64,000 nt of DNA from Aspidapion aeneum (Eukaryota > Arthropoda > Insecta > Coleoptera > Brentidae), in the NCBI GenBank assembly GCA_963576565.1, contig OY755038.1, forward strand, positions 16,810,087 through 16,874,086, in the 5' to 3' direction. The position numbers and the translations under genes were made by a program. Positions within the stretch are counted from its first letter, which is position 1. Each line of letters begins with the position of its first letter. The notes below the pieces were generated by a model. It was not told the origin of the DNA and did not search any database. It saw nothing but the letters and a program-made list of their open reading frames with translations. This document shows, piece by piece, positions 25,072 to 38,149 of the stretch.

Positions 25072-27807
25072 GTAAGATAAAAATGCCAAAACAGCAAAAT
25101 ATTATATCATGTTAATACATGTACTTTTAAAATGTTCTCGCTAGAGCTCTTGTAAAAAAGTCTTTGAAAATAAAAAACCTAAATTACTTAAGTTATTATT
25201 TTAAGAATCTGTTACCTGTTTAAGTTACCTATCTTGATTAGGCATCTGTTTTTATTACCTATATTGTAGTTTTAAAATATTCTTGTTAAAGCTTTAGTTT
25301 TTTTATCGTTGTAATATTTGGAAGCTTAAAAAAATACCTTTTAAAAACAAAACACTACTTGTCCTGTAAAACTAGTATTTTTTAAGTAACCTTTGTTTTT
25401 ATTTTAAGTAGGTATTTTAAGTTACCTAGCTTTGATTTTTACAATGTTTCTCGTAAAGCTTAAGCTTGTTTTTGTATTTTTCCAAAAATAAATAAATTTT
25501 ATATATTTTTATATGCCTGGCACCTTGATATTAGTGTCCGTGTACCCAGTTGAAATTAACAATTATTTTAAATTATTACTTAGAATCCATTGAGTCAATT
25601 AAACATTAAATAAATGGACACTTTTGAGGGGTTCAAGATATGCGAGACCGTTGCAGGTTGTAACTTGGCTATTTTTTCCAAAACGGTTCGGCTGAGACGA
25701 AAACTTCAACCGTCATTTACCTACTTGTTACAGTTTTCCACAGTTGCTGTTACAACTTGCTTTAATACCGGAGTCAGTTGTAACAAAAAACTGTTTTAAC
25801 AAAAATCTTTTTTACGTCTATGTTAAGAAAAATTTTACCAATATTAATACATCATTCCATATCCAAAATATACAAGTACAAATCTAAATATTAACTTTAA
25901 ATAAAAATACTGTTACGGGTTCACAATTACAAAGAAACGAGCAAATGTCAAAAACAATATGTCAATTTATTTCCACAACTGAATGTACAAAAATGTCACT
26001 AAAACTCATTATTAACTTACTACTAAAATCGGCTTATTAACGGCTAACTTATTGTTTTTATTTTATTTTTAACATCCGCTGTATAGTTAGACCGTCGATT
26101 TCCATTTCCCGGGCCATCACATTTAAAGCATTCTCTCTGGCATTTTTATTTTGTAACTATCTAGTCGATAATTCCAAAGACAGTCATTACTATGGTATAG
26201 TTCTATAAATTTAAACATAACACCCTCTGACCACTTTAAACTTATTTTGTTTTGCTTTTAATGGAACAATAATTATTTTTTATTATAACATTACTATATA
26301 AAACAACAAAACTACTAAAAGCGGAGAGCTGCCGAGGTAAAATGCAACAAAATACAGCGATTCAAGTCGACCAACAAACGTTTACAAGCTTGAAACAAGA
26401 TTCGACTAGACGAAAAATATTCTTGACTCATAACTTGAACGATAAAGTTTGAATGGATCAAACTTTTGTGGAATCGACAAAAGTTGACCGATTAAAGTTG
26501 AAGCATATGCTCTCACAGTTCTTTTTATTCGATTTTAGTTGATCAACCAAAATTGATCTTTCGCGAACTATCCATCTTCCATCCGCGCCAGAATGTTCTC
26601 GTCGCAGCCAACGATAAAGACCGGCCATGGCGCGTTATAAGCAAGTCGGCGGTCACGTGATCTTAGGAGTCCCAGGATTCTTATTGTATTGCTTAATATA
26701 TTATATGTTTTTACACAATTTAAATAAATTAACAAAAAATTTTTGTTCTTTTATAGGCAAAAATTGAAAGAAATATTTTGCTGATATATGTGTTTATTAT
26801 TGATAAAAGAACTGAATCTATAAAATAAAAAATTATACAAAATTTGCACTCTAATATCTTCAGGGACATATATTAGGTACATAATTTCGTTAGTAACTTC
26901 AAATCTATACAAAGTCTTTCAAAATTGGACATATCAAACCTAAGCTTTTAGTTTTTTAATTTTTCTTTGACTGTCATCATCTTTGAGTTCTTATTCAAAG
27001 ATTTATTAGCAGACACTAAATCATTGTGCTTTTTAATAAAATTATTTTAAAAACTTTACATACCCTTAAACTAATTTTTTCAAGCTTTGACAATAGTTTT
27101 TCTCCACAAAAACACTCGCTAGAGTTATCTGAAGAAAAATTTTTCAATATAAAACATTTCTCAATAATTTATTAAAAAGAAACAAGTGATTTTGTGTATA
27201 AGTGAGATGGTTTTCCCATTCAATGAACTGAATGTAGTGGTCGTCAATAATTTTTTGAAAAATTACCCAGCACAAAGTTTAATATCTATTTCAATAAAGT
27301 GTAAGTTAACTACCAACTCATGTTCTTTTAAAAGCTGTATCTTACGTTTTAAATATTTCACACTACCAAAAAGATTACTATCTGTTAACAATATTTTACA
27401 AATCAGTTTTTTAATATTGCGAGGGTGCGGAAGACATATTACCTTAGAATTGTAAATTGACATGTATGCACTGGATAACTGGAAAAACAAAGATGAAGCC
27501 AACCTTAAAGTGTATCCACCATATCTTCGATTCTCAGGTTACCTTTTCAAGAGACCTAATTGTTCAATAAGAAATGACAACTGAACACATTTTTCACTCG
27601 CACTATCGAAAATGTCACTAAGGCTGTCTATTACTTGATCAATCTTATCCAAGATCTTATCTTTTACCACTTCTTTCCCGTTTGCAACATATTAGGTTTC
27701 AGTTTTATAGTTGGACTGACAAGGAACAACACTAATTACACGTTCGCGGCATTGTTTATCTTCTAGGTATTTTCTTTATAATTTACTCATTAGCCATTTA
27801 TTATTTT

Positions 27808-27844
27808 AACGCAGCCCACTACAGTCTTTTTCGTGGGCTGCGTT
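27808..27844. repeat. 12-bp perfect stem hairpin
   Basis: AACGCAGCCCAC and GTGGGCTGCGTT are separated by 13 bases with a T run. GTGGGCTGCG also appears at about 28026. It could form an RNA or DNA hairpin or be a MITE end; the role is unknown. Confidence 0.6.
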
Positions 27845-28678
27845 ATTTTAATAACTTTGATAAAATTCACATAAAATTCGTGCCCGAATTAAAAAAAAAA
27901 TCGACGTAAACAAACTTACCAAAACTGAACACACACATGTTTTATAATGACAGCGGGCCGTGAGGCGTTTTTTTGTGGGACTCCTACGGTCACGTAATAT
28001 TTCCGCGCCCGGGCCGGTCTTTCTCGTGGGCTGCGGTTCGCGTATACAAGCGAGCGTAACGCATAGACAACGCAACTAAAACCTAGACTAGTAATACAAC
28101 TATAAGATAAGTCAACCTAATACTACACTAAGCCTAACTAAATTCTAACTTTAAAATTTAAATAACTTAAATTTGTAACAATACGCAAAATTCAAAATAA
28201 TTAGGAAAAAATAAAATTTTGTTACAACCTGTACCGGTTTTACCCTACTTCCTACTTCCATGGAAGAAAAACTGATCCCAATTTGTGGTGGTAAAATCTC
28301 AAGAGGGATGTTATAAAAGCTGAAACATCAAGACTTTCAAGCTACAGAGGATTACATAAGGATTAGGATTTTTACATTAAACCTAACGGAGAATTTTTTC
28401 GCAGTTTCCATTATGAGAGTGAGGGTTGAAAACTTCAAAATGAACAAACAAAGGGTATGTACAGCTTATTAAAAAAAAAACTGATACGACTCTTTAAAGT
28501 ACCTTTTCCAAAATTTGAGGTGTATTCTAAGCCACCATCAGCTTTATCAAAACCTCAGTATTTTAACATTATTGAAACTGTCAATGACAAGTAAAATTAT
28601 AATAACATTGTCATCAGTTACAGAATAATAAATACATAAAAGATGGAAAATTTTATATTCTTTGTTTTTGGTTTATAT

Positions 28679-29151
28679 TGTCAGGATAGAAAATAATGTC
28701 CTATTAAGTGAATGACACAAGTTACGTTTATAAGCAAGTGCACATTAACCCTAAACATTCTAAGGAAATGAACTTCTGTATATAGTTCAAATTGTATTAA
28801 AAGTAATAAATTGTATACAGAAGTATTATAAACAACGCGGTTAATGGGATTTCGATGATGTTTATACAGGAAACAAAACACATCTCGATATCCTATCAAT
28901 GGCAAACGGTTTGTAATAAAAGCATCTCCAAAAGAGTTTAGCAGTTAGTTGTACGCTGAGAACCTAACGCCCAGGCTTATGTAATAGTGAACAAGTAGTA
29001 CAATAGTCAAGTATAAGAAGTTAAGCGTATCAAAGAAGATTTGTAGACAAGATGTATTTAAGTACAATGTAAGTAGTAAATATAAGTATTATAATAAAAC
29101 CATTACACCTAACTTAAACTGTGTTCGTCACGATAAAACCCCCTCGTGACA
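28679..29151 (+). mobile_element. Solo LTR
   Basis: A 473-bp unit starts TGTCAGG and ends CGTGACA (TG...CA, with inverted TGTCA/TGACA tips). Perfect 4-bp ATAT duplications flank it at 28675-28678 and 29152-29155. An AATAAA signal near 29093 lies some 55 bp before the end, as in an R-U5 junction. No second LTR or internal sequence is present, so it most likely arose by LTR-LTR recombination. A 4-bp duplication is compatible with some Gypsy/Ty3 groups. I cannot name the family. Confidence 0.7.
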
Positions 29152-29155
29152 ATAT

Positions 29156-29659
29156 AGTGGGTTTTAAATATTTTAAAATGATCAACAATAATTAAAAATA
29201 AATTGGTAAATAAAAAATAAAAATATTAAAATTCAGAAGAAGTAAAAATAATAATATTGAAGGTGAGTAAATTTTGCGAATTTTAAAATCGAATAAAGAC
29301 AGCTGGTTTTAGAAAGATGCGGTGTTTACCTAAAATCTTAATCATCTCTTTAAAGAAGTCGAGGCTCACAAGTAAGGGTCAGTTTTTTTCCCGATCTCCC
29401 CTAGAAATAACTGAAATTACGTATGTAACTGAAAATCCCCCAAAAACATCGCATTTAGGACAATCTGTACGCTGGTTTGAATGCGCCCGAGAATTAGAAT
29501 TATAAGCAAAAAAGCATCTTGAAATCCAAGTTCTCCAGCTTTCCCTGATTTCTTGTGCTGCTCTTATCCCGCACTCTACGCCTTCGGTCGTTACCTCCGA
29601 GAAGAAAAGGCCTACCAAGGTATTAAGGGGGCAGGGAGAAGGTACACTGACGATAGCAT
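29156..29659. other. Spacer, nothing recognised
   Basis: Overlapping open frames on both strands (29317-29505, 29379-29702) have no family resemblance and run into the MITE, so no gene is called. Confidence 0.35.
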
Positions 29660-29667
29660 GCTTGCCC

Positions 29668-30258
29668 AGGGCTATCAAAACGGACGGGCCACGATCCTCC
29701 ACTTTGTTGACGTCACATCGGGGGCTGATTACGTCATGACACAGCTGATTGTCTTTAAAATATTGAAGTTGGAATAACAGTTCATGAATATTTGATTTTT
29801 TTTAAATAAAGTCGGTTTTGAGATTGTTTTTACTATATTCTTGCAAAACATTTTTTTTTAATGTATAGTAAACCTTAGTTTTTCAGAGTCGCTCCATTAG
29901 CTCACACAAAAATTAAATTTAAAGCAGAAGCGAATGTGACAAACAGATGACAAAGTCAAATACATGTCAAATATAACAGTTGGCATGCGGTAAATGGCGG
30001 GTAATTTGAATTCAAAATAAGGAATGTTAAATCTTGAAGATTTTAACCTTTTAATCATCTTGCATCCTTACAAAAGTTTGCTGGAATATCGGGACGGTGT
30101 CTAAAAATATTTAACTGAAATTTCGCTGAAATCTGTAGTGTCATTTTGAAACTACCATAAAAAAACATCTGACCTCCCATAAGACCCAATGTAGAAGTCA
30201 GCCCCTCGACAAGAGCTGATTTTTTAAGGGTCATGGCCTCTATTTTTTGTTGGCCTTG
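29668..30258 (+). mobile_element. hAT-like MITE, copy 1
   Basis: The ends AGGGCTATCAAAA and (reversed) CAAGGCCAACAAAA form an imperfect terminal repeat of about 30 bp. Flanking 8-mers GCTTGCCC (29660-29667) and GCTAGCCC (30259-30266) differ at one base. This suits hAT elements, which make 8-bp duplications. The interior is non-coding. Related copies are at 32840-33446 and, reversed, 35405-35982. Confidence 0.75.
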
Positions 30259-32839
30259 GCTAGCCCTATGGTTTGGGTAGTAAACACGGTAATTTAAAGT
30301 TTCAAGCAAAACAAAATAATTTTTAATAATATTTGTTTGAAAAGAAATATTTTCAATTGCTTACAATTATTTTATAACAGATTTTCATAAACAAAAGAAG
30401 ATATTGATATACATAAGAACTTTATACTTTTAAGAACAAATGAGAAGTGATTTATCAAAAATGACTAAAAACCGTTTACAGCTAAAAACAAAGATATTTA
30501 GGAGAACGAGTGTAGTAAATTGGATGAACTTGGGTCTATAAAATGATCTCGTTTAGATATTAGTAAGCTTCCAGAAACAGAAAAAAAATTATTGAACAAA
30601 ACGCTTTTTGCTGCATCGCATTGGACAAAATTTATTAAAATAATGGAAAGTGGAAAATTAAACTGAAAAAGACTGTATTTATTAATAATTTTACAAACAC
30701 TGTGTTGATTCCTAATGTTTTTAAATATGCCTGTTGTTGGACATAATGCGTTTTGCTGTGAGTGCTTGATTTTACCTTTAAATCACTATGGGACCTAATG
30801 TGTTTGGATGCATTCTGTGGATTCGTACGTATACATTATGTTTTTAAGATACCAAAACCACATCAAACTCAATTTTGTCCCAATGTGAACCAAATTCGTT
30901 TTGATAAGTAACTCCTCAAATTTAGTATTAATTTTATATCTCTATTGATATATTTAAAACAGAGACACATACAAAAAATTTCTGCTTAAAAGATGGGTAG
31001 AAATAAGGCAATATCAACTTAATATTAGATGTCACTTATTGATTATTGTAGACTATAAACCTAGCTTTAAATTGAGGTAAGTAAAACACCTTGAAAAATT
31101 GCAAACAAAGATAGGGTGTTATAAGCACAAAAAAAGTACTTTTTGCTTCTTATTTAGGCTTCAGTTCTTTGTTATCACTATTAAAAGATTCTGTTTTATG
31201 TCTTGCAGTACAGCAATGTGCTTCTCTACGCTATGATTTTGGGCAAAGAAAACACGGGCTGTGTCGTGATTTCCTTTGCAGTTTAATGCAGCTTCCGCCG
31301 AAACGTATACGGATATTCTACATTCGAATTCTTAAAAGCTCGTATGCGGCTTTTTCTTTCGGAATTAGAGTCGAGTGGTAAAGCCCACTCGAATCCCAAT
31401 TACCGCATATGAATCTAAGTGCTCTAACCTAACGTTTTTGTTTACTTTACTATATTTTTTGGTATGTGATTAATTTTGCTTTATTTTAAACAAAAACTTG
31501 GGAAGCCTTCTCAAATTTGGCACGCTTCATGACCTTAAAAGGACTTGAGGTTGCTAAGGAGGGATTTCGCTTTGTAACACATGTTGTTTTTGTTTTTTCT
31601 TGATAATGCGTTACGACTGAAGGGGGAGTCTCTTAGGACTTAACAGCTCCTTAAGTAATTAACCTAAATCAAAAAAAAATTAAATCAAAAAAAATAAAGC
31701 CAGAGTTCGGGTCTTTTAATGCAGTTTGAAAAATATATAATAATGTTACTTTTTTAAAGTTAGGGCATATTTTTAAATTATGTAACACAACAATTAAGTA
31801 TTTTTGACCCATCTTTGTAATGCATTTCAAGAAAAAAGAATCATTGAGTGTAAAACTCCACCCTCCTCCATGAGCGTTACGTAATGTAAGAATGGCCCCT
31901 TAGCTTCTTTTCTTTCATGTTAATGTTTTATTAAATTTTATCTTATTTCAGGGCTGTACCCAGAATAACATTTTGGATTGATTAAAAAGTTCAAAAAATT
32001 TTTTTATTGTGCAATTTTTTTGTCTTTTTTATGTCTCTTTTAACACACTTTATCAACCATTTTGCAGGGATTAATCCTCCTCTGGGTACGGCCTTGTCTT
32101 CTTTTTCTTAGTTTTGGATATACAGGGCACAATTGCTCCATGTAGAAAAATTGTAAATCCTCTGCATGTAAATAAACAAACCTAATCTATACTCTGTATT
32201 TTTTTAAAACTTTTTCTATGTTGACCAAAAATAAATATAAAATATGAAAACAGTATTTTTATTTATTTACATTTCAAAATGCATAATAAGTAAATAGATA
32301 ATATATAAATTAGTTTTTTAACGATTAACCTGAATAAAAAATCTCTTTTGTTCCCTACATTCTTGGAAGCAGAAACTGAACTGTCAAGTGGATTAAAAAA
32401 TGTTATGCAATATGACTACCTATAATCTATTATGTAAGAAATTATATATTCTTTTTTTAGAACAAAAACTACAGTAAATTTATTTATAAGTTATTTAAAG
32501 ATATTCTGTAAAAGTTAACATATAACTATTTTCATCTGAATTATTCTAGTAGGATCATCATTGCAACAACTTGGCAAAAACTGGCAAAAAATGATTTACA
32601 TTACTGAAAAACCTGTAACAAAAACAGTTTTTTCAATGAGCGGACCACAGCGGACTTCATAGGATCAGTATTACTGGCAGGATTTTAAGATGCCTTTGTT
32701 TATAACTTTTTACAAAGAAAGACATCTGCAAAAATAATGTACATACTGATCATATAGCGACCGCTTTATTCTTTAACAGTTTTTAATTTTTTGTAGTTAA
32801 TTGACAGGTAAAGACATAAAACGAAAACATTATTTAAAT
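30259..32839. other. AT-rich stretch, nothing recognised
   Basis: I see no supportable coding region or repeat. Open frames such as 31169-31381 are short and without family resemblance. Confidence 0.4.
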
Positions 32840-33446
32840 CAGGGCTATCAAAACGGACGGACGGACGGGCCATGATACTCCACTCTGTTGACGTCACAGA
32901 GAGGGCTGAATTTTTTTTTGATGGTCACGTCACACCACAGCTGATTGTGTTTAAAATATTGAAGTTGAACTGACGGTTGATAAAACTTGTTTTTTTTTAA
33001 TAAAGCCGGTTTTGAGATGATGATGTATTAATGATAAATGATTTTTTGTAGTGTAATTTTGTTTTAAAAAGATTCAGACTGGCAGTTTTGGATTTTAAAT
33101 GAACTAAAAAATCATTAAAAAAATCGAACAAGTTTTACAAAACAAACAAATAAACAAATGCCAAGAGAAACACAGATGACAAAGTCAAATATAACAGTTG
33201 GCGTGCGGTGCATGGCGGGAAATTTGAATTCTAAATCTTGAAGATTTTAACATTTTAATCATCTTTCTTCTTTACAAAAGTTTAGTGAAATATCGGGATA
33301 GAGTCTGGGAATATTTCACTGAAGTTTCGCGAAAAGCTGTAGTGCCATTTGAAAGTCTATTCGCCCATAAGACCCAATGAAAAATTCAGTACGTAACAAC
33401 AGTTGATTTTTTCAGGATCGTGGCCTGTATTTTTTTGTTGGCCTTG
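32840..33446 (+). mobile_element. hAT-like MITE, copy 2
   Basis: Starts CAGGGCTATCAAAACGGACG, with a GGAC triplication, and ends TTGTTGGCCTTG. It is homologous to copies 1 and 3 throughout. No target duplication is visible, so it is old or rearranged. Confidence 0.7.
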
Positions 33447-34630
33447 GGGCAAAGAAAATATAGAATTTTTGGGCACCATGTCGACATTCTAGCCTTGTCT
33501 ATCACAACAAAAAAACAATAAAGATCCTCCAGCTCCAACACAGCTGATGATGATCGATAGGCTGTGCCCCGATATCCTCCACGCCCCTTTCGACACATGT
33601 ACAGGCCTTGTTTTCCAATGGGCCTTGCTTCGGGCTACATCTCGACGAAATTGTCATTTCAAGCTTGATAAATTTCGATTTGACCCTAATATTGCTCACG
33701 TGAGGTTTACGCGTAATTTGTTAGCAAATGCCGACAAAATGGACAGTGATATATCGAGAACTGTCGCAAACGCGTTTAAAGTTTCAGTAATACTAACCCT
33801 TCCTGATAGGACAATAGGTGAAATATAGTCAAAGGACATCGCACAAAAACATTTGGAAATCGCTTGTACTGTGGAGTTTCTACAAAATAAATTAAAAATT
33901 AGAAACCCTAACTTTTAGGGATTCGAACCTGTAACCTTTTTTAAAACACCTTGGTAAATGACTAAAGGAAAATTTTGCCCTTTTAACAATTTTTGCATTT
34001 TTTCAAATATTTCTCTTAACCGTCCATTAGGCAGGTGGATTCTACTCACGTGGTTATGTGGATGGATTACAAAGGTAATTTAATTTTTTTTAGATCCTTT
34101 TATGTTTTACTTAAGAAAATACATATATTTAGCTCTAATATATATTTATTGAAGTGTAAACTTCTTTAGGCGCGTTTAGCATTTTTTGTTGGTACTGAAT
34201 TGAACTGAGCCGCCACGCTTGTCTATGTTACGCTTATTCGGGTGAATTCGACTCGAGTCGACTAACTATGAGAGGAACAGTCAGCAGAGCGATATGATGA
34301 TGCAGATGAAGGCCACTCAGAGCAAAATTTACCAGAGTAAATTATACCCAACTATAATTATGTAAATATTATTACTTTGTATATTACTTTGTCAATATAC
34401 AACGCAAAAAATCTTGTATTTCATATTATTAATTTCGCCTTTTTGAAGTTTACACTTCTGCCGTGTGGTCTTAAGCACACACAATTTTTTTTATGTTACT
34501 TTAATGCATAAAATACATCCAAACATATATTTAACCTAAACTTTATGATAGGTCAATTAAAAAAGGTACACATGTTTTTTTAAGGCGTTTATTAGTAAGT
34601 TCGTTACAGATAGTAGAAAAACCACAAATT

Positions 34631-34775
34631 AAAGAAAAAAAAACAAAAGTCTATTTTTTACGTCAAAAAAATGTACTAATTTATAAACAAAAAAATACAA
34701 AATTGCCATAAAAAATAGACTTTGGTTTTTTCTTCTTTAATTTTTGTATTTTTTTGTTTATAAATTAGTATAGTT
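34631..34775. repeat. Two interleaved inverted repeats
   Basis: AAAAGTCTATTTTTTA (about 34649) pairs with TAAAAAATAGACTTT (about 34708). TACTAATTTATAAACAAAAA (about 34675) pairs with TTTTTGTTTATAAATTAGTA (about 34752). The pairs overlap in order a-b-a'-b', so only one hairpin can form at a time, or a pseudoknot-like RNA. Confidence 0.6.
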
Positions 34776-34831
34776 ATTTACTGTTAAATATACATATTTA
34801 TAAAAAAAAACCATTGAATTTAGGACACTTA

Positions 34832-34832
34832 T

Positions 34833-34876
<44 letters not shown>
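34832..34876. repeat. (TA)n microsatellite
   Basis: A nearly pure TA run. Confidence 0.9.
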
Positions 34877-34878
<2 letters not shown>

Positions 34879-35137
34879 TGTATACTTGAGTGCGCATTTA
34901 CTTTAAAAATAAACATTTTAGGGACATTAAAAGTCGGTAACCTAAGGTTACACATTTTGAGCAATTTAAAAGATAATTTTTAGTATATTGAAATCTTTCC
35001 TGTTTTTTAATTTATTTATGTACCCGCCTCCCGGTCTATTTCAATTTCACGAAACAAGTCGGCCTCCAGCGAGAAGCTTTGATCTCAAAAGATGACGCGT
35101 GCAGTGACCCTGCTATGTTTTCCCTATACGGTGCTAC

Positions 35138-36588
35138 GGATGTAATCACAGCCCCCTCAAATTAACAAGCCCGATCCTTTTTTGAAATACAACACTGTCG
35201 AATGCTGACATTTCCATTATTTTCCTGTCAGCCTATATTTTTTTGTTTTCAAAATAGTCAACATTTTAGATATGTCAGCATTCGAAACTGTCGCCATTTA
35301 AACTAGAATCAGGCTTGATATAAAGGGGGCTGTGATCTAACATATTTATTGCGACTTAACCTATCTCGGCTAAGCATTGTTGTCATTATCCTATATAGTA
35401 AGGCAAGGCCAACACAAAAATAGAGGCCACGACCCTGAAAATATCAGCTGTTCTCCCGGGGCTGAATTTTACATTGGGTCTTATGGGAGGTCAGACGTTT
35501 TTTTATGATATTTTCAAAATGGCACTACAAATTTTCGCAAAATTTCAGTGAAATATTCTCAGACACCATCCCGATATTCCATCAAAGGTTTGTAAGGAAG
35601 CAACATGATTAAAAGGTTAAAATCTTCAAGATTTAGCATTCCACATGCCAACTGTTATATTTGACATGTATTTGACTTTGTCATATGTGATTGTCACATT
35701 CGCTTCTGCTTTAAACTTAATTTTTGTGTGAGCTAATGAAGCGGCTATGAAAAATTAGAGCTTACTATACATTTAAAAAAAATTGTTCTGCCAGAATAAA
35801 GTAAAAACAATCTCAAAAACGGCTTTATTTAACAAAAAATCAAATATCCATGAACCGTCATTCCAACTTCAAAATTTTAACGACAATCAGCTGTGTCGTA
35901 ACATGACCATCAAAAAAAAATCAGCCCCGGATGTGACGTAAACAAAGTGGAGGATCGTGGCCCGTCCATTTTGATAGCCCTGAGTAAGGCTAAGGGAGAT
36001 TTAAGAGATATAGTAACACTCTATATTTCTTCAAATAAAAAATGCACTAAACTACGATACTACAGTAATTTTAACATACAAACGAAACTAAATGTAAAAT
36101 AAAAACAAAATTATTTAAAAAAAAAAAAATTAAGTATAAGTCTCTTTAAGAGCGTTTTTGATCAATACATTTGTCTCCAAAATCGTGGTTATGGTTATTA
36201 TTAGATGACGTAGTAGTGACCTGTTACGCCGTTGTGTTTAATAACCATAAAGGATGTGGTTATTTATGGATGTTTAGTGATAACTTTCTATGAGATGTAA
36301 CGGTTATTTTACATTGAGATTTGAACCAACCAAAACTTAAATCGTGTTCCAAATTCATATTTTTACCTAACTGCAGTACGGCGAAATGAAGTGTAATGTT
36401 TTTCGATTGTTGTATGTATGTAAGTAAATATGTATGTTTGTGTCACGCTAGAGGCTAAACGGCTGAAACGATTTTGATAAGAAAGGTTGAATTGCTACTG
36501 ATCCCGAAGGTGCTATAGGCTATATTTTTTAAACAGGAATCAACATGGCGGTCTTCAGAGGCTATTTTGTCACATGATGCATTCCATC
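35138..36588 (+). repeat. Duplicated segment, arm 1
   Basis: Without the inserted MITE (35405-35982), some 860 bp match 37127-37978 in direct orientation from TGTAATCACAGCCC to ATTTTGTCACATGATG. Both arms begin with a ~190-bp MITE (ATCACAGCCCC ... GGGGCTGTGAT; 35145-35336 here). No gene is supported; the minus-strand frames at 36455 and 36690 cross the duplication edge. Confidence 0.75.
35405..35982 (-). mobile_element. hAT-like MITE, copy 3
   Basis: Reverse-oriented copy flanked by perfect 8-bp AGTAAGGC duplications (35397-35404 and 35983-35990). The undisturbed target (TAGTAAGGCT) survives in duplication arm 2 at about 37371, which proves insertion after the duplication. Confidence 0.85.
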
Positions 36589-37126
36589 GAATTACTGTGG
36601 ACACTGCGCACATCGTATTATTTGGGCATCGTAATTGGAACTTGAGATCACAGGTTTCGGGAAAAATCACATTAAAACTTTTGATTGTTTTATTTGTCTG
36701 TAAAATTTCGTAGTTTTCTGTGACGTTCATGAAAGTAAACAGCTGTTCTGCTGAGGAATGGCGGCGTTGCCGCATCACAAATGGTTTCAGTAACAGGAAG
36801 AAAACATTTAGATGAACATTTCATTCGCTTATGTTTATTTTCGAGGATATTGGCCCACTTTGATATCTTTATTAATTTGATAAGGAGAAGATAAGATAAA
36901 TACGGGTTAGGCACTTTTGTAAATGGGAGATAAACGAGGGATAAAAACCAGGACTAAAAGAATAAACAAAATTGTATTTTTATATTATATAAATTTATAT
37001 ATAATCATAATTAAATAAAGTTAATAGCTAACTCAGTCGGATTGAAGGGTTGTGTAGGGCTAGCTAGTGGTGAACAAACTTAACATCTGAACACTCTTAT
37101 GCCGAGTTTAAGCAGTAGTGCAATGT
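36589..37126. other. Spacer between duplication arms
   Basis: About 540 bp of single-copy-looking AT-rich DNA with nothing recognised. Confidence 0.4.
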
Positions 37127-37978
37127 GTAATGTAATCACAGCCCCGTCAAATTAACAAGCCCGATCCTTTTTTTGAAAAATAACACTGTCGAAAGCTGAC
37201 ATTTTCATTATTTTCTTGTCAAAAATAGTCAAAATTTTGGAGAATATGTCAGCATTCAAAACTGTTTCCATTTAAAGTAGAATCAGGCTTGATATAAAGG
37301 GGGCTGTGATCTAATATATTTATTGCGACTTAACCTATCTCGGGTAAGCCTTGTTGCCATTATCCTAAATAGTAAGGCTGAGGGAGATTTAAGAGATATA
37401 GTAACACCCTATATTTTTTCAAATAAAAAATGCGTTAAACTACGATACTACAGTAATTTTAACATACAAACGAAACTAAATGTAAAATAAAAACAAAATT
37501 ATTTTTAAAAAAAATAAAATTAAGTATACGTCTCTTTAAGAGCGTTTTTGGTCAGTTCATTTGTCTTTAAAATCGTGGTTATGGTAATTATTAGACGACG
37601 TAGTAGTGACCTGCTACGCCGTTGTGTTTAATAACCATAAAGGATGTGGTTATTTATGGATGTTTAGTGATAACTTTCTATGAGATGTAACAATTATTTT
37701 ACATTGAGATTTCAACCAACCAAAACGTAAATCGTGTTCCAAATTCATATTTTTATCCAACTGCAGTACGGCTAAAGGAAGGGTAAGTTTTTCGATTATT
37801 GTATGTATGTAAGTAAATATGTATGTTTGTGTCACGCTAGAGTCTTAACGGCCAAACCAATTTTGACAAAAAAGGTGTCGTTGAATTGCTATTGATCCCG
37901 AAGGTGCTATAGGCTATATTTTTTTAACAGGAATCAACATGGCGGTCTTCAGAGGCCATTTTGTCACATGATGTAGGC
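37127..37978 (+). repeat. Duplicated segment, arm 2
   Basis: Direct repeat of 35138-36588 lacking the hAT-like MITE. It continues without break into the composite repeat S1 (to 39230). Includes the small MITE at about 37134-37310. Confidence 0.75.
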
Positions 37979-38149
37979 TTTCAGGCATACAAATATCTCC
38001 GATTTTATTGAAATTCCTTTGATTACCCATGGTAAATATTCTCTAATTTGTTGTAGTTGCTTCGTAGTCCTTCCTGCTCACACACATCTCCCCTCCTGTC
38101 ATTCCCCCCACCCTATTCAAAAACCATAATCGCATAATTTTATCAAATG

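Larger units (their letters stand above)
24876..28674. other. AT-rich stretch, no firm gene
   Basis: Apart from the candidate promoter/exon at 24997-25071 and the hairpin at 27808-27844, I see nothing supportable. Open frames at 25614, 27186, 27263 and 27848 are short and resemble no family. Confidence 0.35.
33447..35137. other. Mostly unannotated stretch
   Basis: A 93-codon open frame at 33547-33828 (+) is less AT-rich than its surroundings but matches no family I know; it may be a stray exon or old transposon. GGTTCGAATCC on the minus strand at about 33920 looks like a B box without a tRNA fold. Interleaved inverted repeats and a TA microsatellite are listed separately. Confidence 0.35.

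Noticed and set aside
29317..29702. Overlapping frames of 62 and 107 codons
   Set aside because: Both run into the hAT-like MITE end at 29668 and show no family pattern.
33547..33828. 93-codon plus-strand frame with moderate base composition
   Set aside because: No recognised domain, no clear splice signals, and a second frame is open on the other strand. Kept only as a remark.
33905..33930. B-box-like GGTTCGAATCC on the minus strand suggesting a tRNA gene
   Set aside because: The T-arm stem does not pair and no A box or acceptor stem could be found.
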